From positions 1 to 64,000 of the forward strand of contig NZ_JOAI01000001.1 of assembly GCF_000717715.1 (NCBI RefSeq): a DNA stretch of 64,000 nt, read 5' to 3'. Below the pieces are notes generated by a model. That model had not been told where the DNA came from. It worked only from the letters and a program-made list of their open reading frames with translations, and did no database searches. Position 1 is the first letter of the stretch; each line of letters starts with the position of its first letter. The DNA comes from Streptomyces sp. NRRL B-24484. GTDB lineage: Bacteria > Actinomycetota > Actinomycetes > Streptomycetales > Streptomycetaceae. The translations under genes and the position numbers were made by a program. This document shows, piece by piece, positions 7,461 to 16,808 of this stretch.

Positions 7461-8867
7461 GTGGCGACGGCGGACGAGTACGACGTGGTGGTGATCGGCG
7501 GTGGCTCCACCGGCGAGAACGTGGCCGACCGCACGGCTGCGGCCGGGCTGCGGACGATCGTGGTGGAGGGCGGCCTGGTCGGCGGCGAGTGCTCCTACTA
7601 CGCGTGCATGCCGAGCAAGGCGCTGCTGCGCCCGGGCGCGGCGGCCGCGCACGCCCGGGCGGTCGCCGGGGTGACGGTCGGCGACGGGCTCGACGCGGCC
7701 GCGGTGCTGGCCCGCCGGGACTCCTTCGCCGACCACTGGAAGGACGACGACCAGGTGGCCTGGCTGGACGGGGTCGGCATCGACCTGGTCCGCGGCCACG
7801 GCCGGCTGACCGGCGAGCGGACGGTGCAGGTGGACGGCGGGCGGGTGCTGACGGCCCGCCACGCGGTCGTGCTGAGCACCGGCAGCCTGCCCGCGCTGCC
7901 CGACCTGCCGGGGCTCGCCGAGGCCCGGCCGTGGACCAGCCGGGAGGCCACCTCGGCGCATCAGGTGCCGCCGCGGCTGGCGGTGGTCGGCGGCGGGGTG
8001 GTCGCGGTCGAGATGGCCGCCGCCTGGCGGTCCCTGGGCAGCGAGGTGGTGCTGCTGGCCCGTGGGCCGCTGCTCGGCCGGATGGAGCCGTTCGCCGGGG
8101 AGCTCGTCGCGGACGGTCTGTCCGCCGCGGGCGTCGAGGTCCGGCAGGCCGAGGTCACCGGGGTGCACCGGGACGGCGAGGTGCGGATCCACCTCGCGGA
8201 CGGCTCCACGGTGGTCGCCGACGAGGTGCTGTTCGCCACCGGCCGCCGGCCGAACACCGCCGAACTGGGCCTGGAGAGCGTCGGACTGACGCCCGGCTCC
8301 TGGCCCGGGGTGGACGACAGCTGCACGGTCACCGGCGTGCCCGGCGGCTGGCTGTACGCGGCGGGCGACCTCAACCACCGGGCGCTGCTGACCCACCAGG
8401 GCAAGTACCAGGCACGGATCGCCGGCGCCGCGATCGCGGCCCGGGCCCGCGGCGAGCGGATCGACGGCGGCCGCTGGGGTGCGCACAGCGCGAGCGCGGA
8501 CACCGCCGGGGCACCGCAGGTGGTGTTCACCGAGCCGGAGGCCGCGTCCGTCGGGCTGACCCTGGCCGCGGCCGAGGAGGCCGGGCTGCGCGTCCGGGCC
8601 GTCGACCACGACCTCGGCGCGGTGGCCGGCGCCAAGCTGTACGCCGACGGGTACACCGGGCGCGCCCGCATCGTGGTCGACCTCGACCGGGAGGTGCTGG
8701 TCGGCGCGACCTTCGTCGGGCCGGGCGTCGCCGAACTGCTGCACGCCGCAACGGTCGCGGTGGTCGGCGAGGTACCGATCGCCCGGCTCTGGCACGCGGT
8801 GCCCGCCTACCCGACGGTCAGCGAGGTCTGGCTGCGGCTGCTGGAGGCCTGGCGCGACGGCCGGTAG
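7461..8867 (+). CDS. NAD(P)/FAD-dependent disulfide oxidoreductase, variant active site
   Basis: Flavoprotein of the dihydrolipoamide dehydrogenase/mercuric reductase family, 468 residues. It has the FAD motif GGGSTGENVA, a redox pair C-x4-C (ECSYYAC, about Cys44 and Cys49), an NAD(P) motif GGGVVAVE and the C-terminal dimerisation domain. Classic family members have CVNxGC and a catalytic His in HxHPTxSE. Here the loop is CSYYAC and the second position reads PAYPTVSE, with Tyr in place of His, more like MerA-type enzymes. There is no MerA metal-binding domain or C-terminal Cys pair. I therefore do not call it Lpd. Start GTG 7461 has AGGGG 5 bases upstream; GTG 7455 is possible. Confidence 0.85.
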   Translation: MATADEYDVVVIGGGSTGENVADRTAAAGLRTIVVEGGLVGGECSYYACMPSKALLRPGAAAAHARAVAGVTVGDGLDAAAVLARRDSFADHWKDDDQVAWLDGVGIDLVRGHGRLTGERTVQVDGGRVLTARHAVVLSTGSLPALPDLPGLAEARPWTSREATSAHQVPPRLAVVGGGVVAVEMAAAWRSLGSEVVLLARGPLLGRMEPFAGELVADGLSAAGVEVRQAEVTGVHRDGEVRIHLADGSTVVADEVLFATGRRPNTAELGLESVGLTPGSWPGVDDSCTVTGVPGGWLYAAGDLNHRALLTHQGKYQARIAGAAIAARARGERIDGGRWGAHSASADTAGAPQVVFTEPEAASVGLTLAAAEEAGLRVRAVDHDLGAVAGAKLYADGYTGRARIVVDLDREVLVGATFVGPGVAELLHAATVAVVGEVPIARLWHAVPAYPTVSEVWLRLLEAWRDGR

Positions 8868-8870
8868 CCG

Positions 8871-8894
8871 GCACCGGCACCGGCACCGGCACCG
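8871..8894 (+). repeat. GCACCG hexamer tandem repeat
   Basis: Four perfect copies of GCACCG follow directly after the oxidoreductase stop codon. It is probably a slippage-prone simple repeat without function. Confidence 0.7.
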
Positions 8895-8969
8895 GCGCGG
8901 TGACGTGCGCCGGTGCCGGGCGCGGAGGAGACTGGCGCGGGGGCCGCGATCGTTCACCGGGTGGTGCGC

Positions 8970-10058
8970 ATGACCGAGGTGCTGTTGGCCGTCGGAACGC
9001 AGAAGGGTCTGTTCCTGGGCCGCAGTTCCGACCGCGAGAAGTGGGAGTTCACCGGGCCCCACTTCCCGATGAACGCCGTCTACTCGGTCGCGGTCGACCG
9101 CCGCGGCGGCCGGGTGCGGCTGCTGGCGGGCGCCGACTCCAGCCACTGGGGGCCGTCCGTCTGGTGGTCCGACGACCTCGGCGCGACCTGGCAGGAGCCG
9201 GCCCGGCCCGCGGTGCGCTTCCCCGAGGACACCGGCACCTCGCTGGAGCGGGTCTGGCAGTTGCAGCCGGCCGGCGAGGAGGCGCCCGACGTGGTGTACG
9301 CGGGGACGCAGCCCGCCGCGCTGTTCCGCTCCGACGACCGCGGCGAGACCTTCGAACTCGTCCGCGCGCTCTGGGACCACCCGCAGCGCACCGAGTGGAA
9401 CGCCGGCTTCGGCGGCCAGGGCATGCACACCGTGCTCACCGACCCGCGCGACGCCCAGGCCGTCACCGTCGCCGTCTCCACCGGCGGCGTCTACCGGACG
9501 AAGGACGGCGGCGCGAGCTGGTCGCCGTCCAACACCGGCATCCGCGCGGAGTTCCTGCCCGACCACTACCCGGAGTTCGGGCAGTGCGTGCACAAGGTCG
9601 CCCGGGACGCCGGCGAGCCGGGACGGCTGTACCTGCAGAACCACGGCGGGGTCTACCGCAGCGAGGACGACGGCGGCAGCTGGACGGACATCGGCGGCGA
9701 CCTGCCCGCGGTGTTCGGCTTCGGCCTGGCCACCCACCCGCGCACCGCCGGCACCGCCTACCTCTTCCCGCTCAACGCCGACTACTCCCGGCTGCCCGTC
9801 GGCAACCGCTGCCGGGTCTTCCGCACCCGCGACGCCGGCGCGACCTGGCAGCCGCTCTCGGACGGGCTGCCGGACGAACCCCACTACGGCGTGGTGCTGC
9901 GGGACGCCCTGTGCACCGACGACGCCGACCCCGCCGGGGTGTACTTCGGCAACCGCAACGGCGAGGTGTACGGCAGCGCGGACGAGGGCGACCGCTGGTC
10001 GCTGCTCGCCTCGCACCTGCCGGACGTGCTGTGCGTCCGTGCCGCGGCCATCGGCTGA
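8970..10058 (+). CDS. BNR/Asp-box repeat beta-propeller protein
   Basis: Protein of 362 residues built from sialidase-type propeller blades. At least six Asp-box motifs are visible: SDDLGATW, SDDRGETF, TKDGGASW, SEDDGGSW, TRDAGATW and SADEGDRW. There is no signal peptide, so it is probably cytosolic. Such proteins are often annotated as exo-alpha-sialidase or glycosyl hydrolase, but the catalytic residues of sialidases are not evident and I make no enzymatic claim. The ATG at 8970 is chosen because MTEVLLAVGTQKGLF is the natural start of the first blade. It is followed by the molybdate-binding protein after 39 bases, so co-transcription is possible. Confidence 0.8.
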   Translation: MTEVLLAVGTQKGLFLGRSSDREKWEFTGPHFPMNAVYSVAVDRRGGRVRLLAGADSSHWGPSVWWSDDLGATWQEPARPAVRFPEDTGTSLERVWQLQPAGEEAPDVVYAGTQPAALFRSDDRGETFELVRALWDHPQRTEWNAGFGGQGMHTVLTDPRDAQAVTVAVSTGGVYRTKDGGASWSPSNTGIRAEFLPDHYPEFGQCVHKVARDAGEPGRLYLQNHGGVYRSEDDGGSWTDIGGDLPAVFGFGLATHPRTAGTAYLFPLNADYSRLPVGNRCRVFRTRDAGATWQPLSDGLPDEPHYGVVLRDALCTDDADPAGVYFGNRNGEVYGSADEGDRWSLLASHLPDVLCVRAAAIG

Positions 10059-10097
10059 TCCCGCCGACTCCCCCTCCCACCACCAGGAAGCCCGCCC

Positions 10098-10520
10098 ATG
10101 AGCCTGAGCATCCGCAACCGCATGCCCGGCACGGTCGCCGGCATCACCACCGGTGCGGTGATGGCCACCGTCCGGATCGACGTCTCCGGCGGGCGCGAGC
10201 TCACCGCGGCCGTCACCGCCGAGGCCGTGCGGGAGCTCGGCCTGGAGACCGGCAGCCGGGTGCACGCCCTGGTGAAGGCCACCGAAGTGGCCCTGGCCAC
10301 CGGCCCGGTCAGCGGGCTGAGCATCCGCAACCGGCTGCCCGGAACGGTCTCCGAGGTCTCGGCGGGCCCGGCCATGGCGAGCGTGCGGATCGCGGTCGAG
10401 GGCGGCGTGGAGCTGACCGCCGCGATCACGGCGGACGCCGCCGACGAACTGCGACTGACCGCCGGCACCCCCGTGATCGCCCTCATCAAGTCGACCGAGG
10501 TCTCCCTCGACGCCGCCTGA
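10098..10520 (+). CDS. di-Mop (tandem TOBE) molybdate-binding protein
   Basis: Cytosolic protein of 140 residues made of two homologous Mop domains of about 70 residues. Each begins with the signature LSIRNR(M/L)PGTV (residues 2-12 and again near 74-84) and ends with ALVKATEVAL or ALIKSTEVSL. Mop/TOBE proteins bind molybdate or tungstate and act in storage and homeostasis. It starts at an ATG after AGGAAG. The convergent neighbour is a molybdopterin-domain protein, which supports a molybdenum-related role for the locus. Confidence 0.9.
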   Translation: MSLSIRNRMPGTVAGITTGAVMATVRIDVSGGRELTAAVTAEAVRELGLETGSRVHALVKATEVALATGPVSGLSIRNRLPGTVSEVSAGPAMASVRIAVEGGVELTAAITADAADELRLTAGTPVIALIKSTEVSLDAA

Positions 10521-10530
10521 CCGACAACAC

Positions 10531-10673
10531 CTCGGGGGCGCGTGGGGGCACCTCCCGGCCGAAGGCCGGGGGAGAACCGTGCAATTCGGATGGGACCCAC
10601 CGTACGAAACAGGGGCCGGTCCGGATCGCCAGGAGCACCCACCTCGGACTGCGCAGTTCCCCGCGCCCCTGGT
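10531..10673. repeat. two facing copies of a dispersed intergenic repeat
   Basis: Copy A (10531-10597, plus) carries GGGGCGCGTGGGGGCACCT, a hairpin CTCCCGGCC-GAA-GGCCGG, then a GAACCGTGCAATTCGG tail. Copy B (10673-10641, minus) carries CCAGGGGCGCGGGGAACTG and lacks the hairpin insert. Related copies lie at 33601, 46403, 50173 and 63401. The facing pair fills the gap between two converging genes and may work as a two-way transcription stop. Confidence 0.7.
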
Positions 10674-10691
10674 GTGACCACCCCGCCGCCT

Positions 10692-11138
10692 CTAGTGGAC
10701 CGGTTCGCCGAGCCAGACTTCGGTGATGCCGCTGACGTAGCGGGCGCCGCAGACGTCGGCCGGGACGACCAGTTGCGGGCCCGCCTCGTCGAGCGGGCTG
10801 CCGTCGATGCTGGTCGCCAGCAGCACCTGCTGGTTGCCGAACTCCGGGTCGATCTCGGCCCAGGAGAGCACGGCGCGGTGGCCGTCCGCGCCGGTCACGT
10901 CGAGCAGCAGGTGCGGCCGCTGCTTGCGGCCCCGCAGGTCGACCCGCGGGCGGGCGGCCCGGAGCACGTCCCAGAGCCTCGGCCCCTCGAAGCCGTGCCG
11001 CTGCGGGCCGCTGCTCAGGCAGTCGAAGACCACCTCCACCCGGTGGGCGGGCAGGGCCCGCAGCTCGGCCACTGTCAGCTCCAGCGGGGTGTCCAGGCGG
11101 CCGGTCAGCCGGACGGCGGGTCTGGCGGTTCGGAGCAC
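10692..11138 (-). CDS. small molybdopterin-dependent oxidoreductase (sulfite oxidase fold)
   Basis: Single-domain protein of 148 residues resembling the Moco-binding domain of sulfite oxidases. The region TPLELTVAELRALPAHRVEV followed by VFDCLSSGPQ matches the segment that carries the molybdenum-ligand Cys in that family, and GPRLWDVL follows as usual. It lacks the dimerisation and heme domains. There is no signal peptide or twin-arginine motif, so it may stay in the cytosol. Start GTG 11138 has GGGAGG 7 bases upstream; the frame stays open to 11300 but without family similarity. It converges on the di-Mop gene. Confidence 0.8.
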   Translation of the reverse strand: MLRTARPAVRLTGRLDTPLELTVAELRALPAHRVEVVFDCLSSGPQRHGFEGPRLWDVLRAARPRVDLRGRKQRPHLLLDVTGADGHRAVLSWAEIDPEFGNQQVLLATSIDGSPLDEAGPQLVVPADVCGARYVSGITEVWLGEPVH

Positions 11139-11460
11139 GGTCGGTCCCTCCCGGCCGCACCGTGCGACCCGGGGTGGTGGTACCCGCCGTCCCTCGCGGT
11201 TACCCGTGTGCAGTCCGATATTCACCTGCATCTGCCAGGTATCAACGGCTTCAGCCATGGCAGCCGAGATGCCACCTGCAGAGCGTCGACCGCCGGGCAA
11301 TCGGGCGGACGCCCGGACCCCGAGGCTTCCGCCAGCCGCCCGTCTGGACGATCGGACGAGAGAAGAACCGGCAGGTCAGGCTTGCATTTACGATGCTCCT
11401 GCGCTGGTCTGCCTGGCAACAGCGAGGCATCGGTCGGTGCGGAGCGACAAGGAGCGAGAG
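11139..11460. other. divergent promoter region, no gene seen
   Basis: These 322 bases separate the molybdopterin protein (minus) from the PucR regulator (plus). I find no credible ORF or strong inverted repeat. The last 90 bases are somewhat AT-richer and should hold the PucR promoter. Confidence 0.4.
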
Positions 11461-13011
11461 ATGATCGTCGGGGACCTGCTGGAGCTGGACGGGCTGGGCA
11501 TCCGGGCCGCCTGGGCCACCCCGGAACTGCTGCGCCGCACGGTCGCCGGCGTGACCTCCACCGACCTCCAGGACCCGGCCCGCTACCCGCAGCCGGGCGA
11601 GGTCGTACTGACCGGACTGGTCTGGTGGAACCCCGCAGACACCTCGGCGGCCCTGCGCTTCGCCACCTCGCTGCGCAGCGCCGGCGTGGCCGCCCTGCTC
11701 GCCGGCGAGGGCACCCACGGCACCGTCCCGGAGGCGCTGGCCGCCGCCTGCCGCACCCACCGGATCCCACTGCTGTCGGTGCCGGCGGGCACCAGCTTCC
11801 GGGCCGTCACCGACCGGATCTACCTGCGGCTCTGGGGCGATCTGCAGGCCTCCTCGCAGGGCACGGCCGCGGTGCCGGAGGGCGTCCGCCGGGAGCTCGC
11901 GGCGCTGCTGCAGGGCGACACCCCGCCGCAGCGGCTGCTCGACCTGGCGTCGGCGCGGCTCGGCCTGCCGGACTGCTCCATCACCACGGCGGGCGGCCGG
12001 GTGCTCGCCCGGTCCGGTGCGGACACCGCCGCCGAGGACGGGGACACGGCGTGGGCCGTCCCGATCGGCGCCCGCGGCGGATCACCGTACGAGGGGTGGC
12101 TGCTGCGGCCGCACGAGCGGCCCGCCCCGGCGGCGGCCACCGTGCTGCACGGGCTCGCCGACCTGCTCGGGCCGGCCGCCGCCCGGGCCGCCGCCGGGGC
12201 CGCCGCGCGCCGCGGGCACGCCGCGCGGCTCTTCGAGGCACTCGCCCAGGACGCGCCCGGCCCCGCCGACGCCCTGGCGGCCTGCGGTCTCGCCGACGCC
12301 GCGCTGACCGCCGTCACCGCCCGGATCGACGGCGCCCCCGCGGGCTGGGCCTGCGCGGCGCTGGCCGAGGCCCTGTACGGGACGGGCGCGCCGTTCGCCG
12401 CCGCACCGGACCGCCGGGGCGGCGCCTGCGCGCTCACCCCCGCCGCACCGGCCGAGGCCGCCCGGGCCCTGCGGGCCGCCCTGCCCCGGTTGCAGGCCCG
12501 GCTGTCCGGGCGACGGACGCTGCGGGCGGGCGTCGGGCCGGCGGTGCCCGCCGACGGTGCGGACGCGCTGCGCGGGGCGCTGGTCCAGGCCGTGTACGCG
12601 CTGGAGTCCGCCCCGGCCGGGACGGTCGCGAGCAGTGCGGAGACGGACTCGCTCGCGGCGCTGCTGCTCGGCACCCCGCCTGAGGTCCGGGCCGCCTTCC
12701 ACCACCGGCTGCTCGCCCCGCCGGCCGCCCACGACCGGGCCAACGCGGTGTCGCTGCTGGGCACGCTGGACGCCTTCCTGGCGCACGACTGCTCGTGGAC
12801 CCGTACCGCGGAGGCGCTCCACCTGCACGTCAACACGGTGCACTACCGGCTGCGCCGCATCGAGGAGCTCACCGGCCGCAGCCTCGCCCGGCTGCAGGAC
12901 CGCCTCGACCTCCGCGCCGCCCTCCTCTGCGCACCCGTCCCGGCCGCCGGGCCGGCCCCGACCCCGGCACCGCGCCGCGGGGCGGCCGCGGCCGGCGCGC
13001 GGCGGCGCTGA
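11461..13011 (+). CDS. PucR-family transcriptional regulator
   Basis: Regulator of 516 residues. The N-terminal PucR-type domain (IVGDLLELDGLGIRAAWATP onward, about residues 1-130) senses a ligand. A variable middle follows, and the C-terminal PucR helix-turn-helix (TAEALHLHVNTVHYRLRRIE, near residues 450-470) binds DNA. The prototype controls purine catabolism, but actinobacteria have many paralogues acting on other catabolic genes. It starts at an ATG behind AAGGAG and has an Ala/Pro/Arg-rich tail. No obvious target gene is adjacent, so its regulon is open. Confidence 0.88.
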   Translation: MIVGDLLELDGLGIRAAWATPELLRRTVAGVTSTDLQDPARYPQPGEVVLTGLVWWNPADTSAALRFATSLRSAGVAALLAGEGTHGTVPEALAAACRTHRIPLLSVPAGTSFRAVTDRIYLRLWGDLQASSQGTAAVPEGVRRELAALLQGDTPPQRLLDLASARLGLPDCSITTAGGRVLARSGADTAAEDGDTAWAVPIGARGGSPYEGWLLRPHERPAPAAATVLHGLADLLGPAAARAAAGAAARRGHAARLFEALAQDAPGPADALAACGLADAALTAVTARIDGAPAGWACAALAEALYGTGAPFAAAPDRRGGACALTPAAPAEAARALRAALPRLQARLSGRRTLRAGVGPAVPADGADALRGALVQAVYALESAPAGTVASSAETDSLAALLLGTPPEVRAAFHHRLLAPPAAHDRANAVSLLGTLDAFLAHDCSWTRTAEALHLHVNTVHYRLRRIEELTGRSLARLQDRLDLRAALLCAPVPAAGPAPTPAPRRGAAAAGARRR

Positions 13012-13032
13012 CCGCGTCCCGGCGCGGCGGCG

Positions 13033-13497
13033 TCAGTCGGTGCGGGGGCGCAGCCGGTCGGCGACGGCGCCGAGGCTCTCGGCGAGCGCGGTGAGCTGGG
13101 CGGGGGCGAGGACGTCGATGAGCGCCTCGCGGACGGCGGCGACGTGGCCGGGGGCGGCGGACCGCAGCGCCTCCCACCCCTGGTCGGTGATCTCGGCGAA
13201 GACGCCGCGGACGTCACTGGGGCAGGAGCGGCGGGAGACCAGGCCGCCGCGTTCGAGCTGGCCGACCTGGTAGGTGAGGCCGCTCTTGGAGGTGAGGAGG
13301 CGGTCGGCGAGGTCGGTCATCCGCAGAGAGCCGTCGGGGGCGGCGGAGAGCTGGACGAGGATCTCGTACTGGGTGTGGGAGAGTCCGGCGTCCTCCTTGA
13401 GCTGGCGTTCGAGGTGGCGGGCGACGAGGTTGGTGGCGGCGACGAAGCCGCGCCAGGCGGCCATCTCGTTCTCGTTCAGCCAACGGGGTTCGTCCAT
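13033..13497 (-). CDS. MarR-family regulator of the adjacent dioxygenase
   Basis: Winged-helix repressor of 154 residues. The recognition region is LRMTDLADRLLTSKSGLTYQ and the wing region RRSCPSDVRGVFAEITDQGW; a conserved N-terminal MarR helix begins MDEPRWLNENEMAAWRGF. It is transcribed divergently from a DODA-type dioxygenase with two TTCAAATTTGAA-like sites in the 104-base gap. I infer autorepression and control of the dioxygenase, with a phenolic compound as plausible inducer, as is known for MarR proteins paired with ring-cleavage enzymes. Confidence 0.9.
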   Translation of the reverse strand: MDEPRWLNENEMAAWRGFVAATNLVARHLERQLKEDAGLSHTQYEILVQLSAAPDGSLRMTDLADRLLTSKSGLTYQVGQLERGGLVSRRSCPSDVRGVFAEITDQGWEALRSAAPGHVAAVREALIDVLAPAQLTALAESLGAVADRLRPRTD

Positions 13498-13518
13498 GGG
13501 TCGATCGTACCCTGGTTG

Positions 13519-13574
13519 TTCAAATTTGAATGAGGGTGTACCGTCGACACCAGGTGGTTAAAATTTGAACCACC
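13519..13574. promoter_or_regulatory. twin MarR operators
   Basis: Site 1 is the perfect 12-base palindrome TTCAAATTTGAA (13519-13530). Site 2 is TTAAAATTTGAA (13558-13569), one mismatch from site 1, framed by perfect GGTGG/CCACC arms (13553-13574). Centres are 39 bases apart. Both lie in the gap between the MarR and dioxygenase starts and stand out against the GC background. Confidence 0.8.
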
Positions 13575-13601
13575 GGTGACAGGCCACGGAGGACGACCAC
13601 C

Positions 13602-14384
13602 ATGAGCACCGCAGCCCCCGAGCGCATGCCCACCCTCTACCTCTCGCACGGCGCGCCGCCGCTCGCCGACGACCCGGTCTGGCCCGGTCAGCTCGCCGCG
13701 TGGTCCGCCGGCCTGCCGCGGCCCACCGCGATCCTGATGGTCTCCGCGCACTGGGAGGAGGCCCCGCTCGCGCTGGGCGCCACCACCGCCGTGCCGCTGG
13801 TCTACGACTTCTGGGGCTTCCCCGAGCACTACTACCGGGTGCGGTACGCGGCGCCCGGCGCGCCCGCCCTCGCCGACGGCGTGCGCAAGCTGCTGCGCAC
13901 CGCCGGCATGCCGGTGCAGGACATCCCGGACCGCGGCCTCGACCACGGCGCGTACGTGCCGCTGGTGGAGATGTACCCGGACGCGGACGTCCCGGTGCTG
14001 CAGGTGTCGCTGCCGACCCTGGACCCGCAGCGGCTGATGGAGATCGGCCGCAGGCTCGCCCCGCTGCGCGACGAGGGCGTGCTGATCGTGGGCAGCGGCT
14101 TCTTCACCCACAACCTGCGGGCGCTCAGCACCGACGGCCGGGTCTCCTCGGTGATGGCCGAGTTCGACGACTGGGGCCGCCGCGCCCTGGAGGCGAAGGA
14201 CGTGGACGCGCTGCTCGACTTCGAGCACAAGGCGCCGGCCGGCCGGTTCGCCCACCCGCGCACCGAGCACTTCGCCCCGCTGTTCGTGACCCTGGGCGCC
14301 GGCGAGGCCGAGCTCGGCACCCAGCGCAGCGTGATCGACGGCTTCTGGATGGGCCTGGCCAAGCGCTCGGTGCAGATCGGCTGA
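13602..14384 (+). CDS. DODA-type class III extradiol ring-cleavage dioxygenase
   Basis: Metal-dependent dioxygenase of the LigB/4,5-DOPA dioxygenase superfamily, 260 residues, the normal length. Likely metal-binding and active-site histidines sit in LYLSHGAPP, MVSAHWEE, DRGLDHGAYVPL and SGFFTHNLRAL; EHFAPLFVTLGA closes the fold. It would open a catechol-type ring or a related substrate in the cytosol. The divergent MarR gene and the twin operators in its promoter suggest induction by an aromatic compound. The true substrate is unknown. Confidence 0.9.
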   Translation: MSTAAPERMPTLYLSHGAPPLADDPVWPGQLAAWSAGLPRPTAILMVSAHWEEAPLALGATTAVPLVYDFWGFPEHYYRVRYAAPGAPALADGVRKLLRTAGMPVQDIPDRGLDHGAYVPLVEMYPDADVPVLQVSLPTLDPQRLMEIGRRLAPLRDEGVLIVGSGFFTHNLRALSTDGRVSSVMAEFDDWGRRALEAKDVDALLDFEHKAPAGRFAHPRTEHFAPLFVTLGAGEAELGTQRSVIDGFWMGLAKRSVQIG

Positions 14385-14409
14385 ACCCGCGGCCGGCCCG
14401 ACGGGCCCC

Positions 14410-15054
14410 TCAGTGGGCGCAGGTGAAGCGCTCGCCGAGGTGCCGGGGCTGCTCGATCTCGTCGACCAGGGCGACCGCGAAGTCCGGGATGCTGACGGCG
14501 CTGCGGCCCTCGGCGTCGATCACCAGGCGGTCGGTGTCGGTGCGGTAGTGCCCGGTCCGCTCGCCGGGCAGCAGGTCGGCCGCCGGGCTGAGCACCGTCC
14601 ACTGCAGGTCCGCGACGGTGCGGAGGAAGGCGAGGGCCTCGCCGTGCGCGTGCATCATCTGCCGCACGTCGGCGGGCAGGCCGGGGGTGTCCCAGACGCG
14701 GACACCGGGTGCGGTCTCCAGGCTGCCGGCGCCGCCCACGACGATCAGCCGCGGGGCGGCCGAGCCGAGCGCGCGCAGACCGGCGACCAGGGACCGTGCG
14801 GCCGGTTCGACCAGCCGCCGGGTACCCGGGCCGTCCCCGCCGCCGACCGCGCTGACCAGCGCGTCCTGGCCCTCGGCGACCCGGGCGACGTCCTCGGCGG
14901 CGAGCACGTCGCCGCGGGCGACCTCCGGGGTGAGCCCCTGGTAGCGGCCGGGGTCGCGGACGGCCGCGGTGACCCGGTGCCCGCGCGCGAGCGCCTCGGT
15001 GACGATGCACCGGCCGATCGACCCGTTGGCGCCGAAGACCGCGATCCTCGCCAT
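14410..15054 (-). CDS. NAD(P)-binding protein, atypical SDR/NmrA-like
   Basis: Rossmann-fold protein of 214 residues. The dinucleotide motif GANGSIGR is at residues 8-15, followed by HRVTAAVRDPGRY, where Arg suggests NADP preference. The pattern LIVVGGAGSLETAPG and WTVLSPAADLLPGERTG matches the SDR_a5/NmrA-like group (YwnB-like) that lacks the classical YxxxK. Possible roles are NADPH-dependent reductase or redox sensor. It converges on the dioxygenase gene with a 25-base gap and is divergent from an acyl-CoA synthetase. Confidence 0.85.
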   Translation of the reverse strand: MARIAVFGANGSIGRCIVTEALARGHRVTAAVRDPGRYQGLTPEVARGDVLAAEDVARVAEGQDALVSAVGGGDGPGTRRLVEPAARSLVAGLRALGSAAPRLIVVGGAGSLETAPGVRVWDTPGLPADVRQMMHAHGEALAFLRTVADLQWTVLSPAADLLPGERTGHYRTDTDRLVIDAEGRSAVSIPDFAVALVDEIEQPRHLGERFTCAH

Positions 15055-15155
15055 GGTGTGCCCGCCTCTCCGTCCGGCAGCCTGTCACCCCCAGCATGGG
15101 TCCGGTCCGTCCGCCGGGGCGGTGCGACGCGCGGCGGTGCGGCCGCCCGGGCGTG

Positions 15156-15187
15156 CGCCGTGCGCGGGGTACGCCGTGCGCGGGGTA
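15156..15187 (+). repeat. 16-base tandem duplication in a promoter region
   Basis: Two perfect copies of CGCCGTGCGCGGGGTA stand head to tail, followed by a decayed partial third copy. They end 14 bases before a 20-base palindrome in the same divergent promoter region. Confidence 0.7.
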
Positions 15188-15201
15188 CGCCGTTGTGCGT
15201 A

Positions 15202-15221
15202 ACACCCCCGATCGGGGGTGT
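15202..15221. promoter_or_regulatory. perfect 20-base palindrome, candidate operator
   Basis: ACACCCCCGATCGGGGGTGT is an uninterrupted perfect palindrome. It ends 20 bases before a -10-like CACAGT (15242-15247), so it covers or abuts the -35 region of the acyl-CoA synthetase promoter. That position fits an activator. The GAF-LuxR regulator encoded beyond the synthetase is one candidate binder, by inference only. Confidence 0.65.
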
Positions 15222-15253
15222 CCGGGCGGCGGGGCCGCGGGCACAGTGGCCCC

Positions 15254-16786
<1,533 letters not shown>

Positions 16787-16808
16787 CGGCACGCCAGTTC
16801 CCCGCGGG

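Noticed and set aside
7461..8867. Call as mercuric reductase
   Set aside because: It lacks the N-terminal metal-binding domain, the C-terminal Cys pair and any mer genes nearby.
8871..8894. GCACCG hexamers as a CRISPR or regulatory array
   Set aside because: The unit is six bases with no spacers; it is a simple tandem repeat.
10807..11460. Upstream extension of the PucR regulator frame
   Set aside because: The conserved PucR domain begins at the ATG at 11461 with its own ribosome-binding site; the extension overlaps the molybdopterin gene antisense.
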